A program made the translations under genes and the position numbers. Positions 1 to 8,416 of a stretch of 64,000 bases of DNA are shown here, piece by piece. Source of the DNA: Lysinibacillus sp. OF-1. GTDB lineage: Bacteria; Bacillota; Bacilli; Bacillales_A; Planococcaceae. Position 1 is the first letter of the stretch. Each line of letters opens with the position of its first letter. The notes beneath the pieces are model-generated. The model did not search any database. It saw nothing but the letters and a program-made list of their open reading frames with translations, and was not told where the DNA came from. The stretch is from positions 2,976,001-3,040,000 of the forward strand of contig NZ_CP102798.1 in the NCBI RefSeq assembly GCF_028356935.1. The letters run 5' to 3'.

Positions 1-25
1 TTTCACGTAAAACTTCGTAACAAAG

Positions 26-583
26 TTAGCATAATTTTGTTTTATTAATCAAACCATCTGTATAATAAGCAATATACCCATTTACAATACGAATTGTTTC
101 TTCTGGGTCTGCATCAAAAAGTACTTTTGATTGCTCTGGCGTTGATACAAAAACAGTTAATAAATCCATCCGCATTGAATGACCGGCTGAGCTATATGCA
201 TAGTCATAAATGATGGCTTCCTCTGTCATGTTTTCCGTCTCATACTGCTTATGGAATAATTCCTTCGCTGCCTCCATTTGCTCTGCTACTTGCTGACGAA
301 TTCGCATCTGGTGCATTAATAACTCTTCCTCCAGCGCTGCAGGCTTTAGCCAATTTTTTGCATGAAGCATTTTTAAAAATTGTTGCTCCCAAGCCTGTTC
401 ATTCTCAGTAAAAAAGAGCATATTGACCATCAGCATATCCCAAAAGTCCTTAGTGGATGCGGCTGATTGTCGCTGCACGGCAATAGTTTCTTTAAAATGC
501 TCTTCCACCTTCGTTATATTCATATTGCGAACTAAATGATTACATACGTTTTCAATAAATTTATTTGCCACTTCTTGTGCCAT
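26..583 (-). CDS. Uncharacterised soluble helical protein
   Basis: I do not recognise this 185-residue protein. It has no signal peptide or membrane segment. The sequence is rich in Glu, Gln, Met and Ala with amphipathic helical periodicity, especially at residues 75-115 (LEEELLMHQMRIRQQVAEQM), so it is probably all-alpha. The start is supported by an AAGGACGG ribosome site about eight bases upstream of the ATG (seen as ccgtcctt after the start on the plus strand). It points the same way as the TPR gene behind it but is separated from it by that gene's terminator, so the two are probably transcribed separately. No function is proposed. Confidence 0.7.
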   Translation of the reverse strand: MAQEVANKFIENVCNHLVRNMNITKVEEHFKETIAVQRQSAASTKDFWDMLMVNMLFFTENEQAWEQQFLKMLHAKNWLKPAALEEELLMHQMRIRQQVAEQMEAAKELFHKQYETENMTEEAIIYDYAYSSAGHSMRMDLLTVFVSTPEQSKVLFDADPEETIRIVNGYIAYYTDGLINKTKLC

Positions 584-670
584 AGAAAAATCCGTCCTTT
601 ATATCTACAAATCATTTTCTTTCTTATCATACCATGATTGTGGAATATGGCAACGAACCCCTCTCAGCCG

Positions 671-704
671 AAAAAAGATGCCTCCATTTACAGTTGGAGA
701 CATC
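671..704 (-). terminator. Rho-independent terminator of the TPR gene
   Basis: On the minus strand a GATGTCTCCA / TGGAGGCATC stem with a short loop is followed by a run of six T. It lies 10 bases past the stop of the TPR gene at 714. Confidence 0.75.
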
Positions 705-713
705 CTACATAAA

Positions 714-1415
714 TTAAGAGAACACATAGCTATCCATAGTATCCATTGTATTTTGAATGGCATCTTTCAATGATCGCTGCTGTTCTCCGCAAGAGGCTAG
801 TGCATCCTCCAAAGCGAGTGCGGCATTCGCCATAAATGGAGCCATTTGTAAATCCTTCGCCAATTGAATAAGGACTAGTGCTTTATTCCATTTCCAACGA
901 GGATTTATAGGATCTAGTTGAATCGCTTGCTCTAAATAACCAAGTGCATCAAAAGGCATCCAACCAAAGCGATGCATTGTCTGCCCCGTGATCCCCCAGT
1001 AGACAGCCTTATTTGGGTTTTCCTTTACTGCTTGTTGAAAGCAGTGAACACTCTCATTGTAGTGATGAGCAAATAAAAACAGCTCCCCTTGTGTAAAAAA
1101 GGATTGAGCCCTATCGGATGGTGTGCCTGTTTTCGCAGCTTCCTCTAATTGCTGAATACGCTTGGCAAATGCCCCTTCCTCTTCTATTGCACGTATTTCC
1201 ACCACCAAATCCGATTCAGGGTAGCTTTCATCAGCTCTTTCTGCATGCTGTACTTCCCCATGTGCTGTAGGCTTTGGGTAGCGATCAAGATCATATTGTT
1301 CGAATAAAGCCATGTATTTTTGTGCCCGTGCTTTTTCTTCTTCGCTTGTCACCTGCTTCGCCAATTCATAGCATTTCATCAGTTCACCGTTATAAAAATA
1401 ATCATCCATTGACAT
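714..1415 (-). CDS. TPR-repeat protein
   Basis: This 233-residue cytoplasmic protein carries tetratricopeptide-type helical repeats in its second half. Residues ~105-140 (AQSFFTQGELFLFAHHYNES) and ~140-185 (AVYWGITGQTMHRFGWMPFD, then ALGYLEQAIQLDP) show the small/large alternation and terminal Pro of TPR units. The N-terminal ~90 residues are charged and probably flexible. TPR proteins are protein-protein adaptors, so the partner cannot be read from the sequence. There is a clear terminator downstream, and the gene appears monocistronic. The closest family description I can give is an uncharacterised Bacillales TPR protein. Confidence 0.75.
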   Translation of the reverse strand: MSMDDYFYNGELMKCYELAKQVTSEEEKARAQKYMALFEQYDLDRYPKPTAHGEVQHAERADESYPESDLVVEIRAIEEEGAFAKRIQQLEEAAKTGTPSDRAQSFFTQGELFLFAHHYNESVHCFQQAVKENPNKAVYWGITGQTMHRFGWMPFDALGYLEQAIQLDPINPRWKWNKALVLIQLAKDLQMAPFMANAALALEDALASCGEQQRSLKDAIQNTMDTMDSYVFS

Positions 1416-1474
1416 TGTCGATTCCTCCAGTGTACAACTTTTCAGTATTTTTAGTATACACTACAAAAATCAAA

Positions 1475-1510
1475 AGAGACTGTATCAAAAGTTATTTTGA
1501 TACAGTCTCT
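1475..1510 (-). terminator. Perfect 16-bp stem terminator after the thioredoxin-like gene
   Basis: AGAGACTGTATCAAAA and its exact complement flank a 4-nt loop (gtta). On the minus strand the stem is followed by TTTGATTTTT. It lies 7 bases beyond the stop at 1517. Confidence 0.85.
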
Positions 1511-1516
1511 ACTTCT

Positions 1517-1996
1517 CTATTTCTTTAACACGACGGTATTTAAAAAAGTACGTAAATCCTCTTCTTTAAGAGCTCCTACAAAGCGATTTACTTCTTTACC
1601 ACCTTCGAAATGAATAAATGTCGGTGTTGCTTCAATATTATACTTATTCCATAAATCTTCATATTCATAGACATTCAATTGTGCAACATCAACACCTAGC
1701 TCATCGGCAACTGGCATTAATACTGGTGTAAATGCTTGGCAGTGAACACAAATTGGACTGAAGAAGTAAGCATTAACTGCTTCACCAGCTTCAATTTTAG
1801 CTTCTAGTTCATCTGGTAACATAATGTTTTGATAGTTTTTATCGTCTAATTGATCGATTGTTTCTTGTTTTAGCTTTTTATCGCCGTAAGGGTTGTTTGC
1901 GCTTTCTAATTTACTCTTGTTTGAGACATTGGTAAGCACAATAATTGCTGCAAATAATACAACAATCACTGAGCCAATAATTAATAATTTTTTCAC
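1517..1996 (-). CDS. Membrane-tethered thioredoxin-like protein
   Basis: 159 residues. One N-terminal transmembrane segment (about residues 4-23, LLIIGSVIVVLFAAIIVLT) places the rest outside the membrane. A thioredoxin fold follows, with the redox motif CVHC at about residue 83-86 in the context FFSPICVHCQAF and the cis-Pro loop ATPTFIHFEGG near residue 124. Such proteins act in extracytoplasmic thiol-disulphide exchange in Bacillales. The exact partner (cytochrome c maturation, spore or competence proteins) is not shown here. The start has a strong AGGAGG site. An unusual palindrome lies just upstream and part of a second one overlaps the start codon; see the separate entry. Confidence 0.85.
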   Translation of the reverse strand: MKKLLIIGSVIVVLFAAIIVLTNVSNKSKLESANNPYGDKKLKQETIDQLDDKNYQNIMLPDELEAKIEAGEAVNAYFFSPICVHCQAFTPVLMPVADELGVDVAQLNVYEYEDLWNKYNIEATPTFIHFEGGKEVNRFVGALKEEDLRTFLNTVVLKK

Positions 1997-2042
1997 TAAA
2001 ATAGTGACCTCCTTTTTTACACTAAAAGCCTAATTTTAGTGT
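1993..2042 (-). promoter_or_regulatory. CACTAAAA palindromes at the start of the thioredoxin-like gene
   Basis: ACACTAAAA (2019-2027) and TTTTAGTGT (2034-2042) form a perfect 9-bp inverted repeat with a 6-nt centre, immediately upstream of the ribosome site. A second dyad, TCACTAAAATAGTGA (1993-2007), overlaps the start codon. Repeated use of the same CACTAAAA word on both sides of the Shine-Dalgarno looks like an operator or an mRNA structure. No known regulator consensus was matched. Confidence 0.4.
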
Positions 2043-2192
2043 ATTCGCGTTTGATTATAAAGTGTTTTGAAAACCTAGTAAACTAATTTGCCTTTAAATG
2101 AAGATATTTCACATTTATAACATAATTTTAAGTATATTTGGGAACATACATAATGAGAGATCATGCAAATTTTGAAATGTGGGGTGATTTAG

Positions 2193-4487
2193 ATGAAAAA
2201 CTCGTTCCAGCATGTTTTTCAAATTTATACAAAGGATATCCGAAATATTGTTACCAATTGGGTCGTAGCTGTCATTATAGGTGGACTTATTTTCCTGCCT
2301 TCTCTTTACGCATGGTTGAATATTTATGCTTCCATGGACCCGTACGCCCACACAGCTAATATGAAGATCGCAATAGTCAATGAAGATAAGGGAACTACTG
2401 TTAGAGATGATGCCATCAATGTTGGAAAAGAGGTCATAGAGAATTTACGTACTAATAATAGCTTTACATGGGAGCTAGAGACGGAGAAACAAGCGCTGGC
2501 ACAATTAAAAAATGGCGAATACTTCGCTGCCATTGTCATCCCCCATGATTTTTCCGAAAAGCTAACTTCCATTCTAACCGATCAACCAACGAAAGCTCAT
2601 ATCGATTATTATGTAAATGAAAAAAAGAATCCTATTGCCCCTAAAATTACAAGTAAAGGTGCAAGTGTCCTTACACAGCAAGTTTCGAATGAATTTGTGT
2701 CGACTGTCAATGGCACTCTTTTTTCCATTTTTAATACAATTGGCGTTGAAATGGAGCGTGACATTCCTGATTTTCGCAAATTTGAAAACTATGTCTTTAC
2801 AATCGAACAGCATTTACCTGATATCAATTCATTTTTGACTCAAGCCTCTACGCAAGGGCAGGATGCAAATCAATTACTGAATCAAGCACTTACACAAATA
2901 CCTCAAGTAGAACAACTTACAACAGATGGTTTAACGACCATTCAGAAGGGTTTACATTTAGTGAATGAAGCGGATGTTCTGTTTAATGAGCTGTCACCTG
3001 TTATCAAACAAGATGTAGCCACTGTCCAAACTATCGCACAACACTTTTCAGATATCATAAATAAGCTCAATAATATCGACTTAGATCCATCCTCCTTTGC
3101 TCAAACGAAGGAAGCATTGCAACAGCAATTGACAACCGCCAAAGATAACATCACTAATAGTATTCAAACGCTTGAAGCTTTGCAAAAATTAATTCAAGCT
3201 GATGCCTTAACACGACAGCAATTAGAGAAGTCTTTGACAACTATTATCAATTCTTTACAGGAAAATAATGCCGAAGAGAATCAGTCACTCATTGAACAGC
3301 TTACAACGATCCGTGAAGCCTTACAGCATCAACCAAGCTTCATTGATTCCACGACAAACGCTCTTAGCGCATTACAACAGTTACATGCTTTACATGACGA
3401 TGTACTAAATAAACTGGCACAAGTAAAGTCAATTGATAAGGAAGTCATCAAGCAGGATATTGTCGCTATTCAAAACATGGCACAAAACGCAACGACTAAT
3501 TTGCAGAAATTTTTATCCTATTATAATGATAGTCTAGAGCCACAAATTCGATCCACCTTAGCTAGTGCTAAACAAACATTAACAAATGCTTCGGCTATGC
3601 TGACGGATGTAAAGCAATTCATTCCACAAGCAACAGCTAAATTGTCACAGGCTAAAAATACACTAGGAACGGCTAATAATGCTATTCAAAAAATACAAAC
3701 GGAATTTCCGACTTTAAGCTCAAAAATTAAGGAATTAGCGACTAAACTGCGGACACTAGAAGAGGAAGCCGATATTGCAGAGATTGTGCAATTACTGAAA
3801 AATGACGTCAATGCTGAACGCGATTTCTTTGAGGAACCTATTAAACTGCAGGAGCATCGCTTATTCCCTATTGCAAATTATGGAACAGCTATGACACCGT
3901 TTTACACTGTGCTATCTATTTGGGTAGGTTGTTTACTGTTAATTTCATTATTATCTGTGAATCTTCATGGCAATTCATCTTACAGTATTCGTGATATATA
4001 CTTTGGTCGACTTTTAACATTTGGAACTTTTTCTTTTATCCAAACATTGATTATTACCATCGGCGATACATTTTTAGTAGACGGCTCTATTCAAGCACCC
4101 GTTTACTTTATCTTATTTGGTCTTTTCATTAGTCTCGTATTTATAACCGTTGTGTATACACTCGTATCCGTCTTTGGAAATGTAGGGAAAGCATTAGCTA
4201 TCGTGATGCTTGTGCTACAAATTGCAGGGTCTGGTGGGACATATCCTGTCGAATTATTACCAAGGTTTTTCCAAATAATCAATCCATTTTTACCTTTTAC
4301 GTATGCTATAGAATTAATGCGTGAAGCTGTAGGAGGGATAATTTGGTCCACAGTTTGGGTGGATCTCCTCTTCTTAGCAGGTTTCTGGTTCATTTTTATC
4401 CTGTTCGGCTTTTTCTTAAAGAAATTATTGAGCGAGAAAATGGAACATTTCATGAACAAAACACGTGGATTAGATATATTTCATTGA
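2193..4487 (+). CDS. YhgE/Pip family membrane protein
   Basis: 764 residues with the family layout. One N-terminal membrane helix (about 25-45, VVAVIIGGLIFLPSLYAWLN) is followed by the conserved IAIVNEDKGTTV segment. A long extracytoplasmic region of about 500 residues, rich in Gln/Asn/Thr coiled-coil, follows. The C-terminus holds five or six membrane helices related to ABC-2 permeases (about residues 565-755). YhgE/Pip proteins include the Lactococcus phage-infection protein and relatives of the type VII secretion protein EsaA/YueB. There are no ESX genes nearby, so a role in type VII secretion is not supported here. Function in this organism is unknown. Confidence 0.85.
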   Translation: MKNSFQHVFQIYTKDIRNIVTNWVVAVIIGGLIFLPSLYAWLNIYASMDPYAHTANMKIAIVNEDKGTTVRDDAINVGKEVIENLRTNNSFTWELETEKQALAQLKNGEYFAAIVIPHDFSEKLTSILTDQPTKAHIDYYVNEKKNPIAPKITSKGASVLTQQVSNEFVSTVNGTLFSIFNTIGVEMERDIPDFRKFENYVFTIEQHLPDINSFLTQASTQGQDANQLLNQALTQIPQVEQLTTDGLTTIQKGLHLVNEADVLFNELSPVIKQDVATVQTIAQHFSDIINKLNNIDLDPSSFAQTKEALQQQLTTAKDNITNSIQTLEALQKLIQADALTRQQLEKSLTTIINSLQENNAEENQSLIEQLTTIREALQHQPSFIDSTTNALSALQQLHALHDDVLNKLAQVKSIDKEVIKQDIVAIQNMAQNATTNLQKFLSYYNDSLEPQIRSTLASAKQTLTNASAMLTDVKQFIPQATAKLSQAKNTLGTANNAIQKIQTEFPTLSSKIKELATKLRTLEEEADIAEIVQLLKNDVNAERDFFEEPIKLQEHRLFPIANYGTAMTPFYTVLSIWVGCLLLISLLSVNLHGNSSYSIRDIYFGRLLTFGTFSFIQTLIITIGDTFLVDGSIQAPVYFILFGLFISLVFITVVYTLVSVFGNVGKALAIVMLVLQIAGSGGTYPVELLPRFFQIINPFLPFTYAIELMREAVGGIIWSTVWVDLLFLAGFWFIFILFGFFLKKLLSEKMEHFMNKTRGLDIFH

Positions 4488-4509
4488 TTTTCAAATAGAC
4501 TGCCTGTAA

Positions 4510-4551
4510 ATGTTTACGGAAACGATGTTATAATGGAAGTATTGTAAACAT
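4510..4551 (+). promoter_or_regulatory. Promoter -10 flanked by a TGTTTAC/GTAAACA inverted repeat
   Basis: A consensus TATAAT (4529-4534) lies between ATGTTTAC (4510-4517) and GTAAACAT (4544-4551), an exact 8-bp inverted repeat. No good -35 is present at 17 bp. The arrangement suggests a regulated promoter for the lipoprotein gene that starts at 4568. Confidence 0.45.
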
Positions 4552-4567
4552 GTAGGAGGCGCTATTT

Positions 4568-5074
4568 TTGAAGAAAACGATTTCTATTTTTGTTGTATTG
4601 GCGTTATTATTATTAAGTGCATGTGGTAAAGATAAAAACAGTGTTGAATCGAACCATGAAGCTAATGACGCTTCACATGAAGGACATACACAAGCTTCAG
4701 GTGATATACAGGAAGAAACCGCTTCGGCTGATGTCCTGCCATCCTTTTTAGACGATAAACAGGAAAATATTCGTTTAGTCTATCAGCTTGCAGGACAATC
4801 GACAGAGGTTCTAGAATGGATGCCATGCTATTGCGGTTGTGGCGAATCAGTAGGCCATAAAAGTAATTTAAACTGCTTTATTCAGGACAAACGAGAAGAC
4901 GGATCCATCGTCTGGGATGATCATGGAACACGTTGTTTAGTATGCTTAGAGATTGCTGTACAGTCCGCACAAATGCATAAAGAAGGAAAAAGCCTAAAAG
5001 AAATTCGTCAGGTCATTGATGATACTTATAAAGAAGGCTATGCAAAGCCAACACCAACTGATATGCCTGCATAA
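4568..5074 (+). CDS. PCYCGC-motif lipoprotein
   Basis: 168 residues. A lipoprotein signal peptide ends in LLSAC (lipobox Cys about residue 19), so it is anchored on the outer face of the membrane. A Ser/Glu/His-rich linker follows, then the domain with the hallmark PCYCGCGE (about residue 90) and two further Cys (CLVC near 118-121). This matches the Bacillales family defined by a PCYCGC motif, whose function is not established. The clustered Cys and linker His suggest metal or haem-related binding, which is inference. The start is TTG with GGAGG upstream. A strong bidirectional terminator follows. Confidence 0.8.
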   Translation: MKKTISIFVVLALLLLSACGKDKNSVESNHEANDASHEGHTQASGDIQEETASADVLPSFLDDKQENIRLVYQLAGQSTEVLEWMPCYCGCGESVGHKSNLNCFIQDKREDGSIVWDDHGTRCLVCLEIAVQSAQMHKEGKSLKEIRQVIDDTYKEGYAKPTPTDMPA

Positions 5075-5106
5075 AAAAGCAAAGTCGCACGCGACTTTGC
5101 TTTTAT
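5074..5106. terminator. Bidirectional terminator
   Basis: AAAGCAAAGTCGC and its exact complement around a 2-nt centre, with A and T runs on either side. It separates the converging PCYCGC lipoprotein gene and the ydaJKLMN-like operon. Confidence 0.85.
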
Positions 5107-7145
5107 TTTTTCAATTGATTTTTCTTCCTTTTGCGAAGAATGATATATAGAATTACTGCGATGACAATAATCAGCCCCACAAATTCCGCAATTAAGACAT
5201 AGGAGATCTCACCTTTTTTATCTACGTTTATAACGCCGTTATTAGCATGCTGATTCACTGCCACTACAAATTGTCCTTCTTTTGTTTCAATCGCAGCAGC
5301 TATCTGTGAATCCGTCTCTTTTAAATGGCTATAAAAGTCTCCCGTTATGGGAGTATCTCCAAATGAATGAATCCATAGTAAAGGCTCATTAACCTGCCAG
5401 AAATTTTTTGTTATAAATGCATATTGACCAATAGCCTCAGGTAAAAACCCTTGTTTGATGAACTGCTCAGTTGTATGCGGAATCGTGGTAGCATGTTGTG
5501 ACAGCCATGTCAGATGCTCCATATCTCCCGTAAAAATAACTGCATGCTTTTGTAACTTTTCCTTTGTGACATTTTTGTCCTTCATCAGTGTGATTTGCGC
5601 CATTTTTCCATTCATCATTAATGCTTTATAAAGCGACACCATTTTTGTATCATCCATATTTTCGTTACTAGGGATGACCATTAACGTATTTTCATGAAAG
5701 GCATTGGGGAAATCACGTAATGTAAAGGTTGGCTCTGCTGTATCTTTTACTATGGATAATGTGCTGTCACTATCAATATACAGCCAATATCGTTCATTAG
5801 TTGTTTCACACGGATCTTCAAGTTGGAAGCCCGTTACCTCAAATTGAAGATCTGTCATTGATTGCTTGTTAAGCACGTTAGTTTGGATCGGTATGATCGC
5901 CTCGTACATATCTGATGTTGTTTGTTCTAATTTTCGTAAATCTACAGCATGTGGCACATTATTAATATAAGCAATCAATTCTAATTTTCGATCCTCGTCC
6001 TCTTTACTGCTCGGTATAGTAGCAGATTTTTTTAAGATCAATCGCATCGTCGCTTCTTTATTTGCCTCTAGTTGCGGCAAGGAAACATAATAATGAGGTG
6101 TCATTGTGACTTGACTAGATAAAAGTCGGTCCTCAAAGCCAAATTGCTGGAATGGAATCGTTGTGTCGGATGTCTGTTCCACTGTCGGTACATCTTTAAT
6201 CGCTACTGTATTACCGATTAATTGCTCGAATAGTCTTGCTTCGGTTAAAAATGATAGTCGATCCTGTATCGCTTGAGCATTCGAAGAGGTTACCACTAAA
6301 AGTTGAACTTTTCGATTAGAGTCTGTATTCAAAAGTTCCTGCATTGTCAGTGTCATTGCATCATCCGTAACACTTATGTTGTTTACTATTTTTTTCAATA
6401 GGCTTGTACTAAATTCGGTTTTCGCCCCGACGATAATGATTGGACCTGACGCTTTACTAACAGCATCTTCTCGTTTAATCTGTACATCTATATCACCATG
6501 TTCGGATAAAAAAGCAGCAAGCTGATAGCCACTGTTTAATGTGGCTTCAGAGGCCTGCTTCGGTAAAACAACCGTCGTGACATAGCCCTCATAACCTAAA
6601 AATGCAGCAGGATAACTTGTTAAGGACCCTGCCTGACTTTCCTCGCTGAATGCTGAAATAGATGATAATATTTCGATGCGTAACCAATTCCCTGCATTGC
6701 CTGGAGCGACGCAAATTCCTTCTTTCAGAATGCCATAAAAACTAGCTGTTATTTTATGTGAGCCTTGTAACAGTGCTTCTTTTGGAAGATTGACCGTAAC
6801 AGTTTGTTTTAATAAATCGGCTCTCAATGGCACTGTTTTAAGTGCTACATCATCCACTTTCACCGTGAAGGAGGACGGTGCTATCAGTAGTTCTGAATGC
6901 TGAATTTGAAATGTCACTTGTTGATTATTTGAGGGAACATCCTCAGTTAAATTGTAGTAAAAATCTCTGGACGAAGAAGGCCCCTGTAATTCGATTGGCT
7001 GTGCTAATAACGGCTTTTTCTGCTGTTGATTGCCTTCTATTGCAATTATGTTGTCATCCACGGTAATGGTTGCCGCAACTGCATCGTTAGCAAAACATAA
7101 AAAACCAATACAAAATAACAATGAATAGAAGAATTTGGTTCTCAT
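5103..7145 (-). CDS. ydaN: BcsB-like exopolysaccharide synthase subunit (YdaN-like)
   Basis: 680 residues. It has an N-terminal signal peptide (about 1-24), a large extracellular region and a single C-terminal membrane helix (VLIAEFVGLIIVIAVILYII, about 650-670) followed by a Lys/Arg tail. This is the topology of BcsB-type subunits, which bind the growing polysaccharide outside and pair with a membrane glycosyltransferase. It is the last gene of the five-gene operon. Its ATG overlaps the TAA of the glycosyltransferase gene (TAATG), a sign of translational coupling. By order and domain content it corresponds to B. subtilis YdaN. The polymer made is unknown. Confidence 0.85.
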   Translation of the reverse strand: MRTKFFYSLLFCIGFLCFANDAVAATITVDDNIIAIEGNQQQKKPLLAQPIELQGPSSSRDFYYNLTEDVPSNNQQVTFQIQHSELLIAPSSFTVKVDDVALKTVPLRADLLKQTVTVNLPKEALLQGSHKITASFYGILKEGICVAPGNAGNWLRIEILSSISAFSEESQAGSLTSYPAAFLGYEGYVTTVVLPKQASEATLNSGYQLAAFLSEHGDIDVQIKREDAVSKASGPIIIVGAKTEFSTSLLKKIVNNISVTDDAMTLTMQELLNTDSNRKVQLLVVTSSNAQAIQDRLSFLTEARLFEQLIGNTVAIKDVPTVEQTSDTTIPFQQFGFEDRLLSSQVTMTPHYYVSLPQLEANKEATMRLILKKSATIPSSKEDEDRKLELIAYINNVPHAVDLRKLEQTTSDMYEAIIPIQTNVLNKQSMTDLQFEVTGFQLEDPCETTNERYWLYIDSDSTLSIVKDTAEPTFTLRDFPNAFHENTLMVIPSNENMDDTKMVSLYKALMMNGKMAQITLMKDKNVTKEKLQKHAVIFTGDMEHLTWLSQHATTIPHTTEQFIKQGFLPEAIGQYAFITKNFWQVNEPLLWIHSFGDTPITGDFYSHLKETDSQIAAAIETKEGQFVVAVNQHANNGVINVDKKGEISYVLIAEFVGLIIVIAVILYIILRKRKKNQLKK

Positions 7146-8416
7146 TATTCTGCTCCTTTATCTGATTGCTTGGAAAAACGCTCTGTTTTATACCATTGAA
7201 CTTCCTGCCCTGTAAACATGCGTTTTATTTCTAATAGTAATGACCAAACGACTAGCACGATCCACATTTGCGAATAGGTAAAATACATAAGTATGACATA
7301 GAAGAAATTTTTTCGATTCATTTCTGTTTTTTCAATACTTAAAGTAATCATAACTTCGCCTAGGAAAAGTAAAAAGGCTAATACCCATAAAACAAGGGCA
7401 ATATCGCCAACGGTCAAACCAATATCATAAAATAAATTAATGATAAACAAAGTATTGGATAGTATAACGCCAAAGAAAAATAAGAAATACGTAAAGAAGA
7501 AGTAAAATAAATCAAACATAATACTTTTTCTTTTTAAGGTAAAAAATTGACTCAAGAACTTTAGCACTACATATTGATTGCCCCTTGCCCACCTTGTGCG
7601 TTGCTTCCACCATACTTTTAATGTTTCTGGCTCTTGCTCCCATGTAATTGCCTTTGGGAAAAAGCGGATGTGGTAGCCTAAATTATAAACACGAATGGTC
7701 AGCTCTGTATCTTCTGCTAATGCTTTTACATCCCAACCACCTAATTGCTCTAAAACAGTGCGCCGGATAGCAAAATTAGTGCCAGGTATGGTAGCCACCT
7801 TAAACCATTTCCAACGCCCTCCCTGAGCCATCCATTGGAAACATATCGTTTCAATATTAATAAAGCGTGTCAACCACGTTTCCGCTGCGTTGATAACACG
7901 AAACTTCCCTACCGTAGCAGCTGCTTTCGGATCATTTATTAATCCCATCACTAAATACCAAACTGCCATCCGTTCAGGAGTATTATCAGCATCATAGACC
8001 ACTACGATATCGCCTGTTGAATCAGCAAGTGCCGAATTTAACGCAGAGGATTTCCCTTTCCCCTTGTTCGGCTCTACTGTTTCAATCACACGAATAAATG
8101 GAAATTTCTTAGCGTATTGCTCTGCAATCGCACCTGTTTCATCAGAGGAATTATCATTAATGACAATCACCTCTAGTTGATCTTTAGGATAATATAAACG
8201 AGACATGGCCCTTAGTGTCTGGTCGATCACGAGCGCTTCATTGTGAGCAGGGATAAAGATACTAACAGAAGGAACTTTGTCCATTTTTTTAGCCCATTCA
8301 TCAATCGGTTTTTCAAATGTACGAAAGTGTAAATAACCACCCTCCATTAAAAACATATGATAAAGTAACATGATCCAAATGAGGAAAAGTGAAATAAAAA
8401 ATAATGTATTAGCCAT
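7145..8416 (-). CDS. ydaM: Membrane family 2 glycosyltransferase (YdaM-like)
   Basis: 423 residues from the ATG at 8416, which has GAGGAGAGG upstream; a TTG 18 bases earlier overlaps that ribosome site and is less likely. One N-terminal membrane helix is followed by a processive GT-A domain with VVYDADNTPE (DxD, about residue 143), EDTELTIR (about 235, catalytic Asp) and QRTRW (about 274, the QxxRW of processive synthases). Four or five C-terminal membrane helices then form the likely export pore. This is the catalytic core of an exopolysaccharide synthase of the cellulose/PNAG type. Motifs alone do not tell the sugar. Confidence 0.9.
   Translation of the reverse strand: MANTLFFISLFLIWIMLLYHMFLMEGGYLHFRTFEKPIDEWAKKMDKVPSVSIFIPAHNEALVIDQTLRAMSRLYYPKDQLEVIVINDNSSDETGAIAEQYAKKFPFIRVIETVEPNKGKGKSSALNSALADSTGDIVVVYDADNTPERMAVWYLVMGLINDPKAAATVGKFRVINAAETWLTRFINIETICFQWMAQGGRWKWFKVATIPGTNFAIRRTVLEQLGGWDVKALAEDTELTIRVYNLGYHIRFFPKAITWEQEPETLKVWWKQRTRWARGNQYVVLKFLSQFFTLKRKSIMFDLFYFFFTYFLFFFGVILSNTLFIINLFYDIGLTVGDIALVLWVLAFLLFLGEVMITLSIEKTEMNRKNFFYVILMYFTYSQMWIVLVVWSLLLEIKRMFTGQEVQWYKTERFSKQSDKGAE

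Noticed and set aside
2115..2359. Short frames on both strands at the start of the YhgE/Pip gene
   Set aside because: They are shadows of the strongly coding frame starting at 2193.
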